Assembly (NCBI RefSeq): GCF_002837275.1
Contig: NZ_NXIF01000027.1
Coordinates: forward strand, 1-64,000
DNA: 64,000 bases
Source: Malaciobacter halophilus
GTDB taxonomy: Bacteria > Campylobacterota > Campylobacteria > Campylobacterales > Arcobacteraceae
Direction: 5' to 3'
Part shown: piece after piece, positions 34,494 through 43,301 of the stretch
Layout of the letters: every line of letters starts with the position of its first letter
How positions within the stretch are numbered: position 1 is the first letter of the stretch
Notes under the pieces: model-generated
The model's input: the letters and a program-made list of their open reading frames with translations, nothing else
Told to the model about the DNA's origin: nothing
Database searches by the model: none
Program-made: the position numbers and the translations under genes

Positions 34494-35854
34494 TGCATAA
34501 TCCCTATATCGTGTATAATATCGTTTACTATTGACGTAGCATCTTTATTTAAGTCACATTTTGATTTTTCAAATTCAAAACATTTATCACTAATAGGAAG
34601 TTTACCTCTTTTTATAATTCTTATATTTTTGTTTTTATCTCTTACTGTTACTACTTCATTATTATTTATAATATGAGGAGAAAAAGGTACATCTATTGTT
34701 CCATTTTTAATTGAGTTAAAAACTTTTCTCCATAAAGTATCTGCACTATCGTTGAATACTGCTTCCATTATGCTTTTAACTTCTTGTGTTAAAATCTCTT
34801 CTTCTACTTCATCAACGATATTTGGTAAACCTTGCAATATTTTAAGTGTATATTGTGTATTTGCAACAGTTTTTGCATTTGCCTCTTTTGTTGGAATACC
34901 AAAAGCTTCATCCCTTGTTTTTGTGATGATTTTATCTGCATTTACTAAAGCTGCAATTACAGTTGATGTATTTATTAATGACTCTGAATAGTCTTTATTT
35001 GAAGGGAAAGCTCCCATCCACTGATGATATACAAGATGTATTTGTGCATCATCACAATCTATTTGTTTTGCATAATATCGAGCCATTTTTTTTAAAACAG
35101 CACTTGTTACAATATCTTGATTTACTGAACCTGTTTGAGAAAAAGATACTGAAAATGATTTTACTCCTTCTTCTAAAGATAAAAGCATCTCTAAAAGTTG
35201 AATAACAATAGTAATACAAGGTGGAACTAAAGTTGCTGTTAAAGGTCCAAAAGATTCTCTATTTATTGGTTCATTTAGTTTAGAATAGTTTGCACATACT
35301 TTTTCTACATATTTCCAATATAAAAAAGCTTTATCTAAAGGAAAATTTTTAGAATAGGGCAAAAGATAAGTAATTGGACCACCTTCTATCTCAAAAATTC
35401 CTGAAGCAATAGCTGTTTCAACTAAAAGTCTTGCATCTGGTGTACCATGTCTTAAACTAACTGGCTTATCAAAATGAGTAATCATTTTTCTAGTAGTTCT
35501 ATATCCATGATTTACAAGGGGATAGCCATTTAGCATATCAACTTCATTCTCTTCACTTAATCTTAACATTTTTTTTGACATCGCATAGTCATTAAGTCTT
35601 GTATTTGAATCAATTGTTAATGGTAAAACATCAACATTTGCTTTAACAAAAAACTCATTTAATGCAAACTGTTTTTGATAAGTTGGAAAACCACCTCTTG
35701 GTTGTACTAGCATCTTTTTTTTATTTTTAAAATTATGTGAAATAAATAGATTTTTGCTAGCATTTTTTACAAACTCTTCAATTTCTGCAAAATCGAAGCT
35801 GTCTGCATACTCATTTTGAACTATTATTTCTCTCTCTTCTTGCAGTAAACTCAT
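34490..35854 (-). CDS. glmE: glutamate mutase epsilon subunit (methylaspartate mutase, GlmE)
   Basis: 454 residues, close to the clostridial subunit. Substrate-binding elements are recognisable: Q-P-R-G-G-F near residue 52, S-L-R-H-G-T-P-D-A-R near residue 132, E-G-G-P-I-T-Y-L-L-P-Y-S-K (where clostridial GlmE has E-G-G-G-I-S-Y) and K-T-R-D-E-A-F-G-I-P-T-K-E. It catalyses the B12-dependent rearrangement of L-glutamate to threo-3-methyl-L-aspartate together with GlmS. No methylaspartate ammonia-lyase gene is seen in the window, so the classical fermentation pathway is not indicated. Confidence 0.87.
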   Translation of the reverse strand: MSLLQEEREIIVQNEYADSFDFAEIEEFVKNASKNLFISHNFKNKKKMLVQPRGGFPTYQKQFALNEFFVKANVDVLPLTIDSNTRLNDYAMSKKMLRLSEENEVDMLNGYPLVNHGYRTTRKMITHFDKPVSLRHGTPDARLLVETAIASGIFEIEGGPITYLLPYSKNFPLDKAFLYWKYVEKVCANYSKLNEPINRESFGPLTATLVPPCITIVIQLLEMLLSLEEGVKSFSVSFSQTGSVNQDIVTSAVLKKMARYYAKQIDCDDAQIHLVYHQWMGAFPSNKDYSESLINTSTVIAALVNADKIITKTRDEAFGIPTKEANAKTVANTQYTLKILQGLPNIVDEVEEEILTQEVKSIMEAVFNDSADTLWRKVFNSIKNGTIDVPFSPHIINNNEVVTVRDKNKNIRIIKRGKLPISDKCFEFEKSKCDLNKDATSIVNDIIHDIGIMQ

Positions 35855-36258
35855 CTGTTTGCCTTAACATATTTTTCTAATTCATCTAATCCTGTATTTA
35901 AGTCAACTTGGTGAAAAACTAAATCAAATCCATAATCTTTAAATTTTGGTACAATCTCTTGAGTTGTTCCTTCTCCCACTGCTAGATTACCACCTAACAT
36001 AAAAACAACATCTTTTAACTGTTTGTATTTAGATTTTAGAATATTTAGCTCTCTACACCAACCTTCTGCTTCACCATTTAGTGATGAAATTAGTAATATA
36101 TTGGCATCTGTTTCTATAACTGCATCTATAAACTCTTCAAGATAAGTATTAACTCCCAAATTAAATACTTCAAAACCTCTTGCTTGTAGTGATATTTCAA
36201 TAAGTCGATTAGCTACTACATGAATATCATTTCCCACTACTCCTGTTACTACTTTCAT
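35851..36258 (-). CDS. glmS: glutamate mutase sigma subunit (cobalamin-binding, GlmS)
   Basis: 135 residues, the normal length for the B12-binding subunit. The cobalamin motif reads N-D-I-H-V-V-A near residue 10, that is D-x-H-x-x-A where the family has D-x-H-x-x-G. The S-x-L element (L-I-S-S-L-N-G) and the G-G element (M-L-G-G-N-L-A-V-G) are intact. The His is the lower axial ligand of cobalt. It is the first gene of the minus-strand operon and overlaps glmE by four bases. Confidence 0.87.
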   Translation of the reverse strand: MKVVTGVVGNDIHVVANRLIEISLQARGFEVFNLGVNTYLEEFIDAVIETDANILLISSLNGEAEGWCRELNILKSKYKQLKDVVFMLGGNLAVGEGTTQEIVPKFKDYGFDLVFHQVDLNTGLDELEKYVKANR

Positions 36259-36320
36259 ATATAAACCTATTTTTGTTTTGTGTGTAATTATTATTATAAG
36301 AATACTATGCTAGCTAATTT

Positions 36321-36350
36321 TTGGTAAATTTAAGATAAGTAAATTATAAT
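36321..36350 (+). promoter_or_regulatory. predicted promoter of the RraA-like/OvoA operon
   Basis: TTGGTA (36321-36326), 18 bases, then a perfect TATAAT (36345-36350), 30 bases before the ATG. On the other strand another TATAAT (36293-36298) is placed to serve glmS, so the 122-base gap appears to be a true divergent promoter region. Confidence 0.45.
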
Positions 36351-36380
36351 GGATAAATCAAATTATTTTTAAGGATATTT

Positions 36381-36860
36381 ATGGAGTTTTTTACAGCTGA
36401 TTTATGTGACAAATACCCAGATAAAACTACTATTTTAGGACCTGAGTTTAAATCTTTTGCAGCTATAAAGAAGTGTAAAGGGAAAGTAGTTACTGTAAAA
36501 TTAGATAAAAACAACAAAGACCTTGCAAAACTTTTAAAAGAGCAAGAAGGAGAGGGTAAAGTTGTAGTTGTAGATGTTGACATGCAATATTATGCAGTAG
36601 TAGGAGATAATCTTATGAAGTTTGCATATGATAATAAGTATGAAGGTATTGTAGTAAATGGTTATGTAAGAGATAGTGTAACTGTAAAAGATTTTGATGT
36701 AGTACTTTATGCAAAAGGTACTTGTCCTAGAAAATATATTCCAGTTCAAGATGCAATAATTGGTTGTGATTTGCAAATTGATAATATTGTTATAAGTGAT
36801 GGTGATTTTATTTATATTGATAGTGATGGAATAGTAATAACAAAAGAGGAGTTAATTTAA
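36381..36860 (+). CDS. RraA / HMG-CHA aldolase family protein
   Basis: 159 residues. V-G-D-N-L-M-K-F-A and, 20 residues later, V-N-G-Y-V-R-D give the D-x20-R-D motif shared by RraA and by metal-dependent 4-hydroxy-4-methyl-2-oxoglutarate aldolases, which also decarboxylate oxaloacetate. RraA itself inhibits RNase E, but RNase E is not typical of this phylum, so an enzymatic role on a 2-oxo acid is at least as likely. It is the first gene of a tight four-gene operon divergent from glutamate mutase; its stop overlaps the next start by one base. Confidence 0.75.
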   Translation: MEFFTADLCDKYPDKTTILGPEFKSFAAIKKCKGKVVTVKLDKNNKDLAKLLKEQEGEGKVVVVDVDMQYYAVVGDNLMKFAYDNKYEGIVVNGYVRDSVTVKDFDVVLYAKGTCPRKYIPVQDAIIGCDLQIDNIVISDGDFIYIDSDGIVITKEELI

Positions 36861-37432
36861 TGTACTTATTTGGCTTTGGTTCATTAATAAATATAAAAAG
36901 TGCTCAAAAATCTTTTAAAAGAGTTTTGAAACAAGAAGATTTAATACCTGTTACAGCAAAAGGTGTAAAAAAAGTATGGAATTCCATAGAGCACATAGAT
37001 TTTGAAGATAAAAAAGATGTAAATGGAGTTTTTTTAAATCTTGCTGTTGATGATAATTCAAGTGCAAATGGTGTGGTAGTAAAAGTAAGTGATGAAGAGT
37101 TTGAATTATTAAAGCAAAGAGAAAAAAACTACTCTAGTATTATTATAAAAAAACAGAACATTATAGGTTGTCAATTGGAAGATGATGTAATTGCATTTAT
37201 GACTACAAATGAGGAAAAAATTGCAAAAAAAGGTGATAAAAACTGTTATATACCTGCAAAATACATAGAATTATTAACTGAAAGTTTTTCTTCTTATAGT
37301 AAAAACTTTATAGAAAAATATAAAGAAGAAACACTTGAAAATCTACCTTTTGAACTAAAACATGGAGTTTATAAATTCTCTGACCCTTTACAGAATAAAT
37401 TAGCAAAAGAAGGTGTTAATGAATCAAACTAA
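36860..37432 (+). CDS. gamma-glutamylcyclotransferase-like (GGCT/ChaC fold) protein
   Basis: 190 residues. The N-terminal Y-L-F-G-F-G-S-L-I-N matches the Y-G-S-L-M substrate loop of the GGCT fold, and the L-K-Q-R-E-K-N-Y motif near residue 87 supplies the expected catalytic Glu. The family cleaves gamma-glutamyl compounds to release 5-oxoproline. Substrate unknown. It is coupled to the RraA-like gene (one-base overlap) and to the downstream membrane TPR gene (overlap of 14 bases). Confidence 0.72.
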   Translation: MYLFGFGSLINIKSAQKSFKRVLKQEDLIPVTAKGVKKVWNSIEHIDFEDKKDVNGVFLNLAVDDNSSANGVVVKVSDEEFELLKQREKNYSSIIIKKQNIIGCQLEDDVIAFMTTNEEKIAKKGDKNCYIPAKYIELLTESFSSYSKNFIEKYKEETLENLPFELKHGVYKFSDPLQNKLAKEGVNESN

Positions 37433-39632
37433 TTGTGATATTATCTCTTCACAACTATGTAAAACAAATAGAAAAACAAAAAGTGATGAGGCTTTTTTAA
37501 AAAATGGAAATAGTATTGATATTACTTATATTTTTAGCGACACACTAGATAATTTTGAAGCAAATATAAACTCAATTTGTGGAAACTCTTCAGGTTTTTA
37601 TAGATTAAGAAAAAAAGTATCTTCATATATATTTTCTATAATTTCAGTTTTAGTAATAATGTTTGCACTTATTAGTGCATCTATATATGAAGATATCTTT
37701 AAAAAAATAATCTTTGAATTTCCTTTTGAGTGGCAAATAAACGATACTTTAGCTATTGTTTTTGTAGCTTTATTTTTTATTGGTTTAGTTATGATGCCTT
37801 CTATTTTAGATGCAGAGAGCTCTCAATTTAAGAATTTACTACAATCTTGGTTTAATAAAGAGACAAGAAGATTAAAAAGATTAAATGTAGCATTAAGTAC
37901 TCTTGATAAAAAAACAGTGATAAATCTTTATAATTTTGATTTGGTTGAAAATGAACATTGGCTTTGGAAAGTTATAGTTAAAGCACTATTAAAAAGATTC
38001 ACAAATGTTAATTTTTATATTAGAAATGACCAAAGTAAAATCATATATAGAAGATTAAAAGATTTAGGTGTATTAAATATACAAATAAAAAAATATTCTG
38101 ACAAGTTTATTGATTGTGATGTAGATTTGCTTTTATCTCAAAAGGAGCAAAAACTATTCTCTCTTTTACAATTAAGTTCTTCTTTAATTATTAAAAATAG
38201 CTCTAATAAATTTATCTCTTTAGAGATTTTTGAATATTGTGGTAGAAATTTTTTAGATGAGACAAAAGAGCAATCAACACAATTGATTTCTGGATTTCAA
38301 AACTTTGTAAATAGAGCATTTGATGATTTTTATTTTTTGAAACAAGAAAAATCAATGCAAATTTATTTAACTTCAAATGCTAAAATTAAAAGATTGGAAG
38401 ATGAACAAAGAAGACTCTCTTATCATCTAAGAAATCATATAGAAGAGTGTGTACAAGTCTTTGATAATCCTATTTCTCTTTTAATTTTATATTATTATGT
38501 AAAAGATATAGTTTTAGATGAGAAAAGATATTTAATTATTTTAGAAAAATTTATTGATGCTGTTTTTAAAAAACAACATTATGAGCTTATAGATGAGTAT
38601 TGGTTTAAAATAGCAAATGAGATGTTTGACTCTTCAAATTTAGATAATTTTGAATTAACAAATAACTCTTTGTATAGAAAATTATCAATTAAATCTTTAA
38701 ATAGATTAATTTTTCTTTTTGAAAGAAATGGGCATTTTGAACAAGCTTTACTTTTAGCTAAGTATTTATTTGAAATTAATCCAAATAAATACTCTGTAAA
38801 TATATGTTCTTTATATGAAAGAATGGGACAATTTGATAAAGCATATGATAGTTTACCAAAAACATTAGTGATAAAAAATGCAAAAAAACCTTTGGATACA
38901 CAAGTTAGATTTTTTCAAAGAAAAGCATGGATTATAGTAAGTCAAAGAAAAGTTGAAAAAAAACAAGAAGGTTTAGAGGCAATAGTAAAATTAAAAGAGT
39001 TACTTTTTATGCACAATGAAGATAATGAACCTTTATGGTTGTGGCATTATTATAATATAAAAGCAAACTATGCGGAGTGGGATTGTGATTATGAACAAGC
39101 GGTTAAATATTATAAAAAGTGTTTAGCTATACCAGCTCTTGGAGCTTTTGAATATGGAGCTACATTTTTAAATATGTCAATTGCTTTTAGATTTATTTAT
39201 CTTACAACTACTACACAAAATGAAGATATAATTGAAAAATCAATAAAACTAGGTTCTATTGGAGTAACATTAAAAAGCTCAGTAGGTGATAGAGATGAGA
39301 TGCCAGTAGTATTACATAATCAAGCATTAAATATTTTAAATAAAAAACAGCTAAATTTAGATGAATTACAAACAGTTGTTGATATGACAGATAATGGAAT
39401 AAAAACTTTATCTACAACAAAGTCAATAAAAAGACTAGGTATGCTTTTAATAGAAAACTATTTAGCAAATAAGCTATTACAAAATGAGTGTAGCCATATA
39501 GAAGAGTTTTTAATAAATCATTGGTCAAAGATGGATAATAATGAATATGAACAGATATTAAATATATACAAACTATTTAAAATAAATCATAAGATTACAG
39601 GATTTAAATTTTTAGATGACTTAATTCAATAA
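37419..39632 (+). CDS. large membrane protein with TPR-like C-terminal half, unknown function
   Basis: 737 residues from ATG 37419, chosen because AGAAGG precedes it by five bases; GTG 37413 in the same frame is an alternative. Two membrane segments (about 68-90 and 108-128) follow a short N-terminal region. The rest is soluble: a mixed domain to about 350, then helical repeats with TPR character (for example E-R-N-G-H-F-E-Q-A-L-L-L-A, Y-E-R-M-G-Q-F-D-K-A-Y, and D-Y-E-Q-A-V-K-Y-Y-K-K-C-L). No family recognised. It lies between the GGCT-like gene and ovoA in one operon. Confidence 0.65.
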   Translation: MNQTNCDIISSQLCKTNRKTKSDEAFLKNGNSIDITYIFSDTLDNFEANINSICGNSSGFYRLRKKVSSYIFSIISVLVIMFALISASIYEDIFKKIIFEFPFEWQINDTLAIVFVALFFIGLVMMPSILDAESSQFKNLLQSWFNKETRRLKRLNVALSTLDKKTVINLYNFDLVENEHWLWKVIVKALLKRFTNVNFYIRNDQSKIIYRRLKDLGVLNIQIKKYSDKFIDCDVDLLLSQKEQKLFSLLQLSSSLIIKNSSNKFISLEIFEYCGRNFLDETKEQSTQLISGFQNFVNRAFDDFYFLKQEKSMQIYLTSNAKIKRLEDEQRRLSYHLRNHIEECVQVFDNPISLLILYYYVKDIVLDEKRYLIILEKFIDAVFKKQHYELIDEYWFKIANEMFDSSNLDNFELTNNSLYRKLSIKSLNRLIFLFERNGHFEQALLLAKYLFEINPNKYSVNICSLYERMGQFDKAYDSLPKTLVIKNAKKPLDTQVRFFQRKAWIIVSQRKVEKKQEGLEAIVKLKELLFMHNEDNEPLWLWHYYNIKANYAEWDCDYEQAVKYYKKCLAIPALGAFEYGATFLNMSIAFRFIYLTTTTQNEDIIEKSIKLGSIGVTLKSSVGDRDEMPVVLHNQALNILNKKQLNLDELQTVVDMTDNGIKTLSTTKSIKRLGMLLIENYLANKLLQNECSHIEEFLINHWSKMDNNEYEQILNIYKLFKINHKITGFKFLDDLIQ

Positions 39633-39643
39633 AAAGGCAAAAA

Positions 39644-41734
39644 ATGAAATACATAGCAGATACCATTAATTTAAGTAAAGGAACAGTTGAAGAAAAAAGA
39701 GAGCAAATAAAAAACTATTTTCTTCAAACTTATGAGTTAGATGAGAAGTTATTTGATTTGTTAAAAGATAAAAAATCTATATATGAACAACCAAATAGAC
39801 TAAGACATCCTTTAATATTTTATTATGGACATACTGCTACGTTTTTTATAAATAAACTTATTGTTGGAAAACTTATAAATAAAAGAGTAAATAAACATTT
39901 TGAATCAATATTTGCAATTGGTGTTGATGAAATGAGCTGGGATGATTTAAATAGTGAGAATTATACTTGGCCTGAGTTTGAAGAAGTAAAAGCGTATAGA
40001 GATGAAGTAAAAAAACTTGTATTAAATCTTATTGATACAATTGAGTTTAAAATGCCTATAAACTGGGATACTCCTATGTGGGTTATTTTAATGGGAATTG
40101 AACATGAAAATATACATATAGAAACCTCTTCTGTACTTTTAAGGGAATTAGATATTTCACACTTTGGTAAAAAAGAGCTTTTTACATATTGTACTGAATA
40201 TAAAAATGAGTACCCAAAAAATGAACTACTTGATGTAAGTGCAAATGAAGTTATTCTTCAAAAAGATAGAAAAAATCCTATTTATTATGGTTGGGACAAT
40301 GAGTTTTCTTATCATAAGGCTCAAATCAAGGAGTTTAAAGCAAGTAAGTATTTAGTATCAAATGGTGAGTTTTTAGAGTTTGTAGAAGAGGGTGGATATT
40401 CAAAACTAAAGTATTTTTCAAAAGATGGTTTAAAGTGGTTAGACTTTTCTCAAGCTAAAATGCCAACATTTTGGATAAAAAAAGATAACAAATACTATTT
40501 AAGACAAATAGATAATATTGTACCTTTACCTCTAAATTATCCTGTTGATATAAATGTTTATGAAGCAGAAGCATTTTGTAAATATAAAAGTGAAAAATTA
40601 GGTTTTGAAGTTAGACTTCCAAGTGAAGATGAGTATTATAGATTATATGATTATGTAAATGCAGAAAATAAAGAAGCAAATATAGGATTAAAATATTTTA
40701 ATCAAACACCAGTTGATAAATATAATTTCGATGGCTTTTATGATGTTAAAGGAAATGTTTGGCAATGGAGTATTACACCAACTTATCCTTTTGATGATTT
40801 TGAGACGCATCCTGTATATGATGATTTTACAACTCCAACTTTTGATGATAGACACGCTCTTATGAAAGGTGGTTCTTTTATATCTTTAGGTAATGAAACT
40901 TTAAGAAGTGCAAGATATGCTTTTAGAAAACATTTTTTTCAACATGCAGGATTTAGATATGTAAAATCTAATAATGATTATAGAACAAAACTTAATGATA
41001 ATGTTTATGAAACAGATGAATTAATATCTCAATATTGTGAATTTCATTATGCACAAGAGTACTTTAATGTTAAAAATTTTCCAAAAAACTCTATTGAACT
41101 TTTGAAACCTTATTTAAAAGATGTAAAGAAAAAAAGAGCATTAGATTTAGGATGTTCTGTGGGAAGAAGTAGTTTTGAATTAGCAAAGATTTTTGATGAG
41201 GTTTTAGGAATTGATTTTAGTGCAAACTTTATTAATGTAGGAGTTAAGCTTAAAAAATATGATAATTTAATATACAAAATCAAGGTTGAAGGTGAGATTT
41301 TTGAAGATAAAAGTGTATCTTTAAAAGATTTGGGTTTAGATAAAGTAAAAAATAGAGTTGAATTTATGCAAGGAGATGCTTGTAATTTAAAAAGTATATA
41401 TACTAGTTATGACTTAATATTTTGTTCAAACTTAATTGATAGATTATATTATCCACAAAAATTTTTAGATGATATTCCAAAAAGAGTAAATAAAGGTGGC
41501 TTATTAGTACTTTTATCTCCTTATACATGGCTTGAAGAGTACACTCCTAAGAGTAATTGGCTTGGAGGGTATTATAAGCATAATAAAGAAGTTAAAACTC
41601 TTGATACTTTAAAACAGAACTTAAATAAAGAGTATGAATTAGTAGATTTAATTGATGTTCCTTTTGTCATAAAAGAGACATCAAGAAAATATCAACACTC
41701 AATTTCGCAAATGAGTATTTGGAAAAAAAAGTAA
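39644..41734 (+). CDS. ovoA: OvoA-type 5-histidylcysteine sulfoxide synthase with methyltransferase domain (ovothiol biosynthesis)
   Basis: 696 residues, the usual OvoA length. The DinB-like domain has the iron ligands in Y-Y-G-H-T-A near residue 67 and E-H-E-N-I-H-I-E near residue 153. The FGE-sulfatase-like domain runs about 210-445 (N-V-Y-E-A-E-A-F-C, V-K-G-N-V-W-Q-W, R-S-A-R-Y-A-F-R-K). The C-terminal methyltransferase has L-D-L-G-C-S-V-G-R near residue 500. OvoA joins cysteine to histidine C5 and N-methylates the product on the way to ovothiol A. The PLP lyase OvoB is not in this window. It is the last gene of its operon and is followed by a terminator. Confidence 0.88.
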   Translation: MKYIADTINLSKGTVEEKREQIKNYFLQTYELDEKLFDLLKDKKSIYEQPNRLRHPLIFYYGHTATFFINKLIVGKLINKRVNKHFESIFAIGVDEMSWDDLNSENYTWPEFEEVKAYRDEVKKLVLNLIDTIEFKMPINWDTPMWVILMGIEHENIHIETSSVLLRELDISHFGKKELFTYCTEYKNEYPKNELLDVSANEVILQKDRKNPIYYGWDNEFSYHKAQIKEFKASKYLVSNGEFLEFVEEGGYSKLKYFSKDGLKWLDFSQAKMPTFWIKKDNKYYLRQIDNIVPLPLNYPVDINVYEAEAFCKYKSEKLGFEVRLPSEDEYYRLYDYVNAENKEANIGLKYFNQTPVDKYNFDGFYDVKGNVWQWSITPTYPFDDFETHPVYDDFTTPTFDDRHALMKGGSFISLGNETLRSARYAFRKHFFQHAGFRYVKSNNDYRTKLNDNVYETDELISQYCEFHYAQEYFNVKNFPKNSIELLKPYLKDVKKKRALDLGCSVGRSSFELAKIFDEVLGIDFSANFINVGVKLKKYDNLIYKIKVEGEIFEDKSVSLKDLGLDKVKNRVEFMQGDACNLKSIYTSYDLIFCSNLIDRLYYPQKFLDDIPKRVNKGGLLVLLSPYTWLEEYTPKSNWLGGYYKHNKEVKTLDTLKQNLNKEYELVDLIDVPFVIKETSRKYQHSISQMSIWKKK

Positions 41735-41759
41735 AAGAGTAGTATATTACTACTCTTTT
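41733..41759 (+). terminator. terminator after ovoA
   Basis: AAAAGAGTAGTA, a TAT loop, and TACTACTCTTTT form a perfect 12-bp stem ending in a T-run, beginning inside the ovoA stop codon. Confidence 0.85.
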
Positions 41760-41839
41760 GCAACTATATTAACTTTTTAAACTCAATTTAAATCTAAAAT
41801 AATAAAATAGTGACTCTACAAAAGGCCAATTGATAAAAA

Positions 41840-43258
41840 ATGACAAATAAACAAAAATTGAAAATAATATATGTAGGAGCTTTTCTTACAATATTAACTT
41901 TAATGTATAATTTCAGCTACAACTATTTTATAAAAAACTATGAAACTATGGAGTTTGTACATAATAAAAAAAATGTAAAGAATCTAATTAAGAATTTAAA
42001 TATGCAATTAGATTTTATAAATGCAACAGTAAACTCATATAGTAAATGGGATGCAGCTTATAATTTCTTAAAAGGAAAAAATAGTGCTTTTTCTCATGTA
42101 AATTTTAGAGATATAAAATTAGTAAAAGATTTGCCTTTAGATTTTATTATTTATACTGATTTAAAAGATAATATAAAATTAAGTATTTCTACAAAAGAGC
42201 ATAAAAAAGAGTTTTTTGAAAAAGTAGTAAGAGTTTTAAATGTTAAAAATAATATGCAATCAATTTTTTCAGAAGAGAATCATATCTTTTATATATTAAA
42301 ACAAAAAGTTTTACAAACAGATAGTAAGGGCGAAAAAGTAGGATACTTGTACGCTGGAAAACTTTTTGATAAAACACTTTTTGACTATATAAATTCAAGT
42401 TTTGAAAAAATTGATTTAATAAAAAAAGAGTTATATAAACATGATGGCTCAATTAGTTATAATGGATTAAATAATATAAGATATCAAGTAACTAAGCAAA
42501 ACAATTATATAACTAATTATTTAGAGTTAAGAGATTATAAAAATAGATATATAGCTACAATTGAGGCTATTAGTTATAGAGATTATATTGTACAAAGTAA
42601 AAACACTGTTGTTTTATTTAATGTAATAATTTCAATTATTTTATTGGTTATTTTTTATTTAGCATATAGATACCAAACAATGATGCAAAGACATACAGAA
42701 AAACTAAAATATAATGTTGCAAAAAGAACTAAAGAATTAGAAAAATCAAATAAAGAGTTATATGAATTAGCATATAAAGATTTCTTAACAAAAATTGATA
42801 ATAGAAGAAGTTTCTTTTTAAAAATGGATACTTTATTAAAAGATACAATATTTAGAAAAGATTTAGTTCATGTAGTGATGATTGATATTGATAATTTTAA
42901 ACAAATAAATGATAAATATAGCCATGAAGTAGGAGATATAGTTCTTAAAAAATTTGCAGAGATTATAAAAAATAACATTTCTCATAAAGATTTATGTGCA
43001 AGACTTGGAGGAGAAGAGTTTGTAATAGCCTTTACAGACTTAAGTACCAAAGAAGTTTTACAAAAAGTTGAGAAAATAAGAAAAGAGACTGAACAAACTA
43101 CAATAATATTAAATAGTAATAAGCAGTTTAATTTTACAGCAAGTTTTGGTATAAGTGATAATAAAAAAACAAATAATATAGATAAGATACTTCATATTGC
43201 AGATGCATATTTATATGAAGTAAAAACAACAGGTAAAAACAATATAAGATATAGATAA
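41840..43258 (+). CDS. membrane diguanylate cyclase with CHASE4-like sensor
   Basis: 472 residues. A first membrane segment (about 9-30), a periplasmic region (about 31-255) with the CHASE4-like N-S-Y-S-K-W-D-A-A-Y-N-F motif near residue 68, a second membrane segment (about 256-276), a coiled coil and a GGDEF domain (D-I-D-N-F-K-Q-I-N-D near residue 352 and R-L-G-G-E-E-F near residue 392). Predicted to make c-di-GMP in response to a periplasmic signal. CHASE4 call by motif only. Confidence 0.85.
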   Translation: MTNKQKLKIIYVGAFLTILTLMYNFSYNYFIKNYETMEFVHNKKNVKNLIKNLNMQLDFINATVNSYSKWDAAYNFLKGKNSAFSHVNFRDIKLVKDLPLDFIIYTDLKDNIKLSISTKEHKKEFFEKVVRVLNVKNNMQSIFSEENHIFYILKQKVLQTDSKGEKVGYLYAGKLFDKTLFDYINSSFEKIDLIKKELYKHDGSISYNGLNNIRYQVTKQNNYITNYLELRDYKNRYIATIEAISYRDYIVQSKNTVVLFNVIISIILLVIFYLAYRYQTMMQRHTEKLKYNVAKRTKELEKSNKELYELAYKDFLTKIDNRRSFFLKMDTLLKDTIFRKDLVHVVMIDIDNFKQINDKYSHEVGDIVLKKFAEIIKNNISHKDLCARLGGEEFVIAFTDLSTKEVLQKVEKIRKETEQTTIILNSNKQFNFTASFGISDNKKTNNIDKILHIADAYLYEVKTTGKNNIRYR

Positions 43259-43301
43259 TAAATAATATTATTTTTTACTTAATACTGATATAATATTTTG
43301 T

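Noticed and set aside
36259-36380. Cobalamin riboswitch upstream of glmS
   Set aside because: The gap is only 122 bases and is shared with a divergent promoter. No B12-box-like element or extensive pairing was found.
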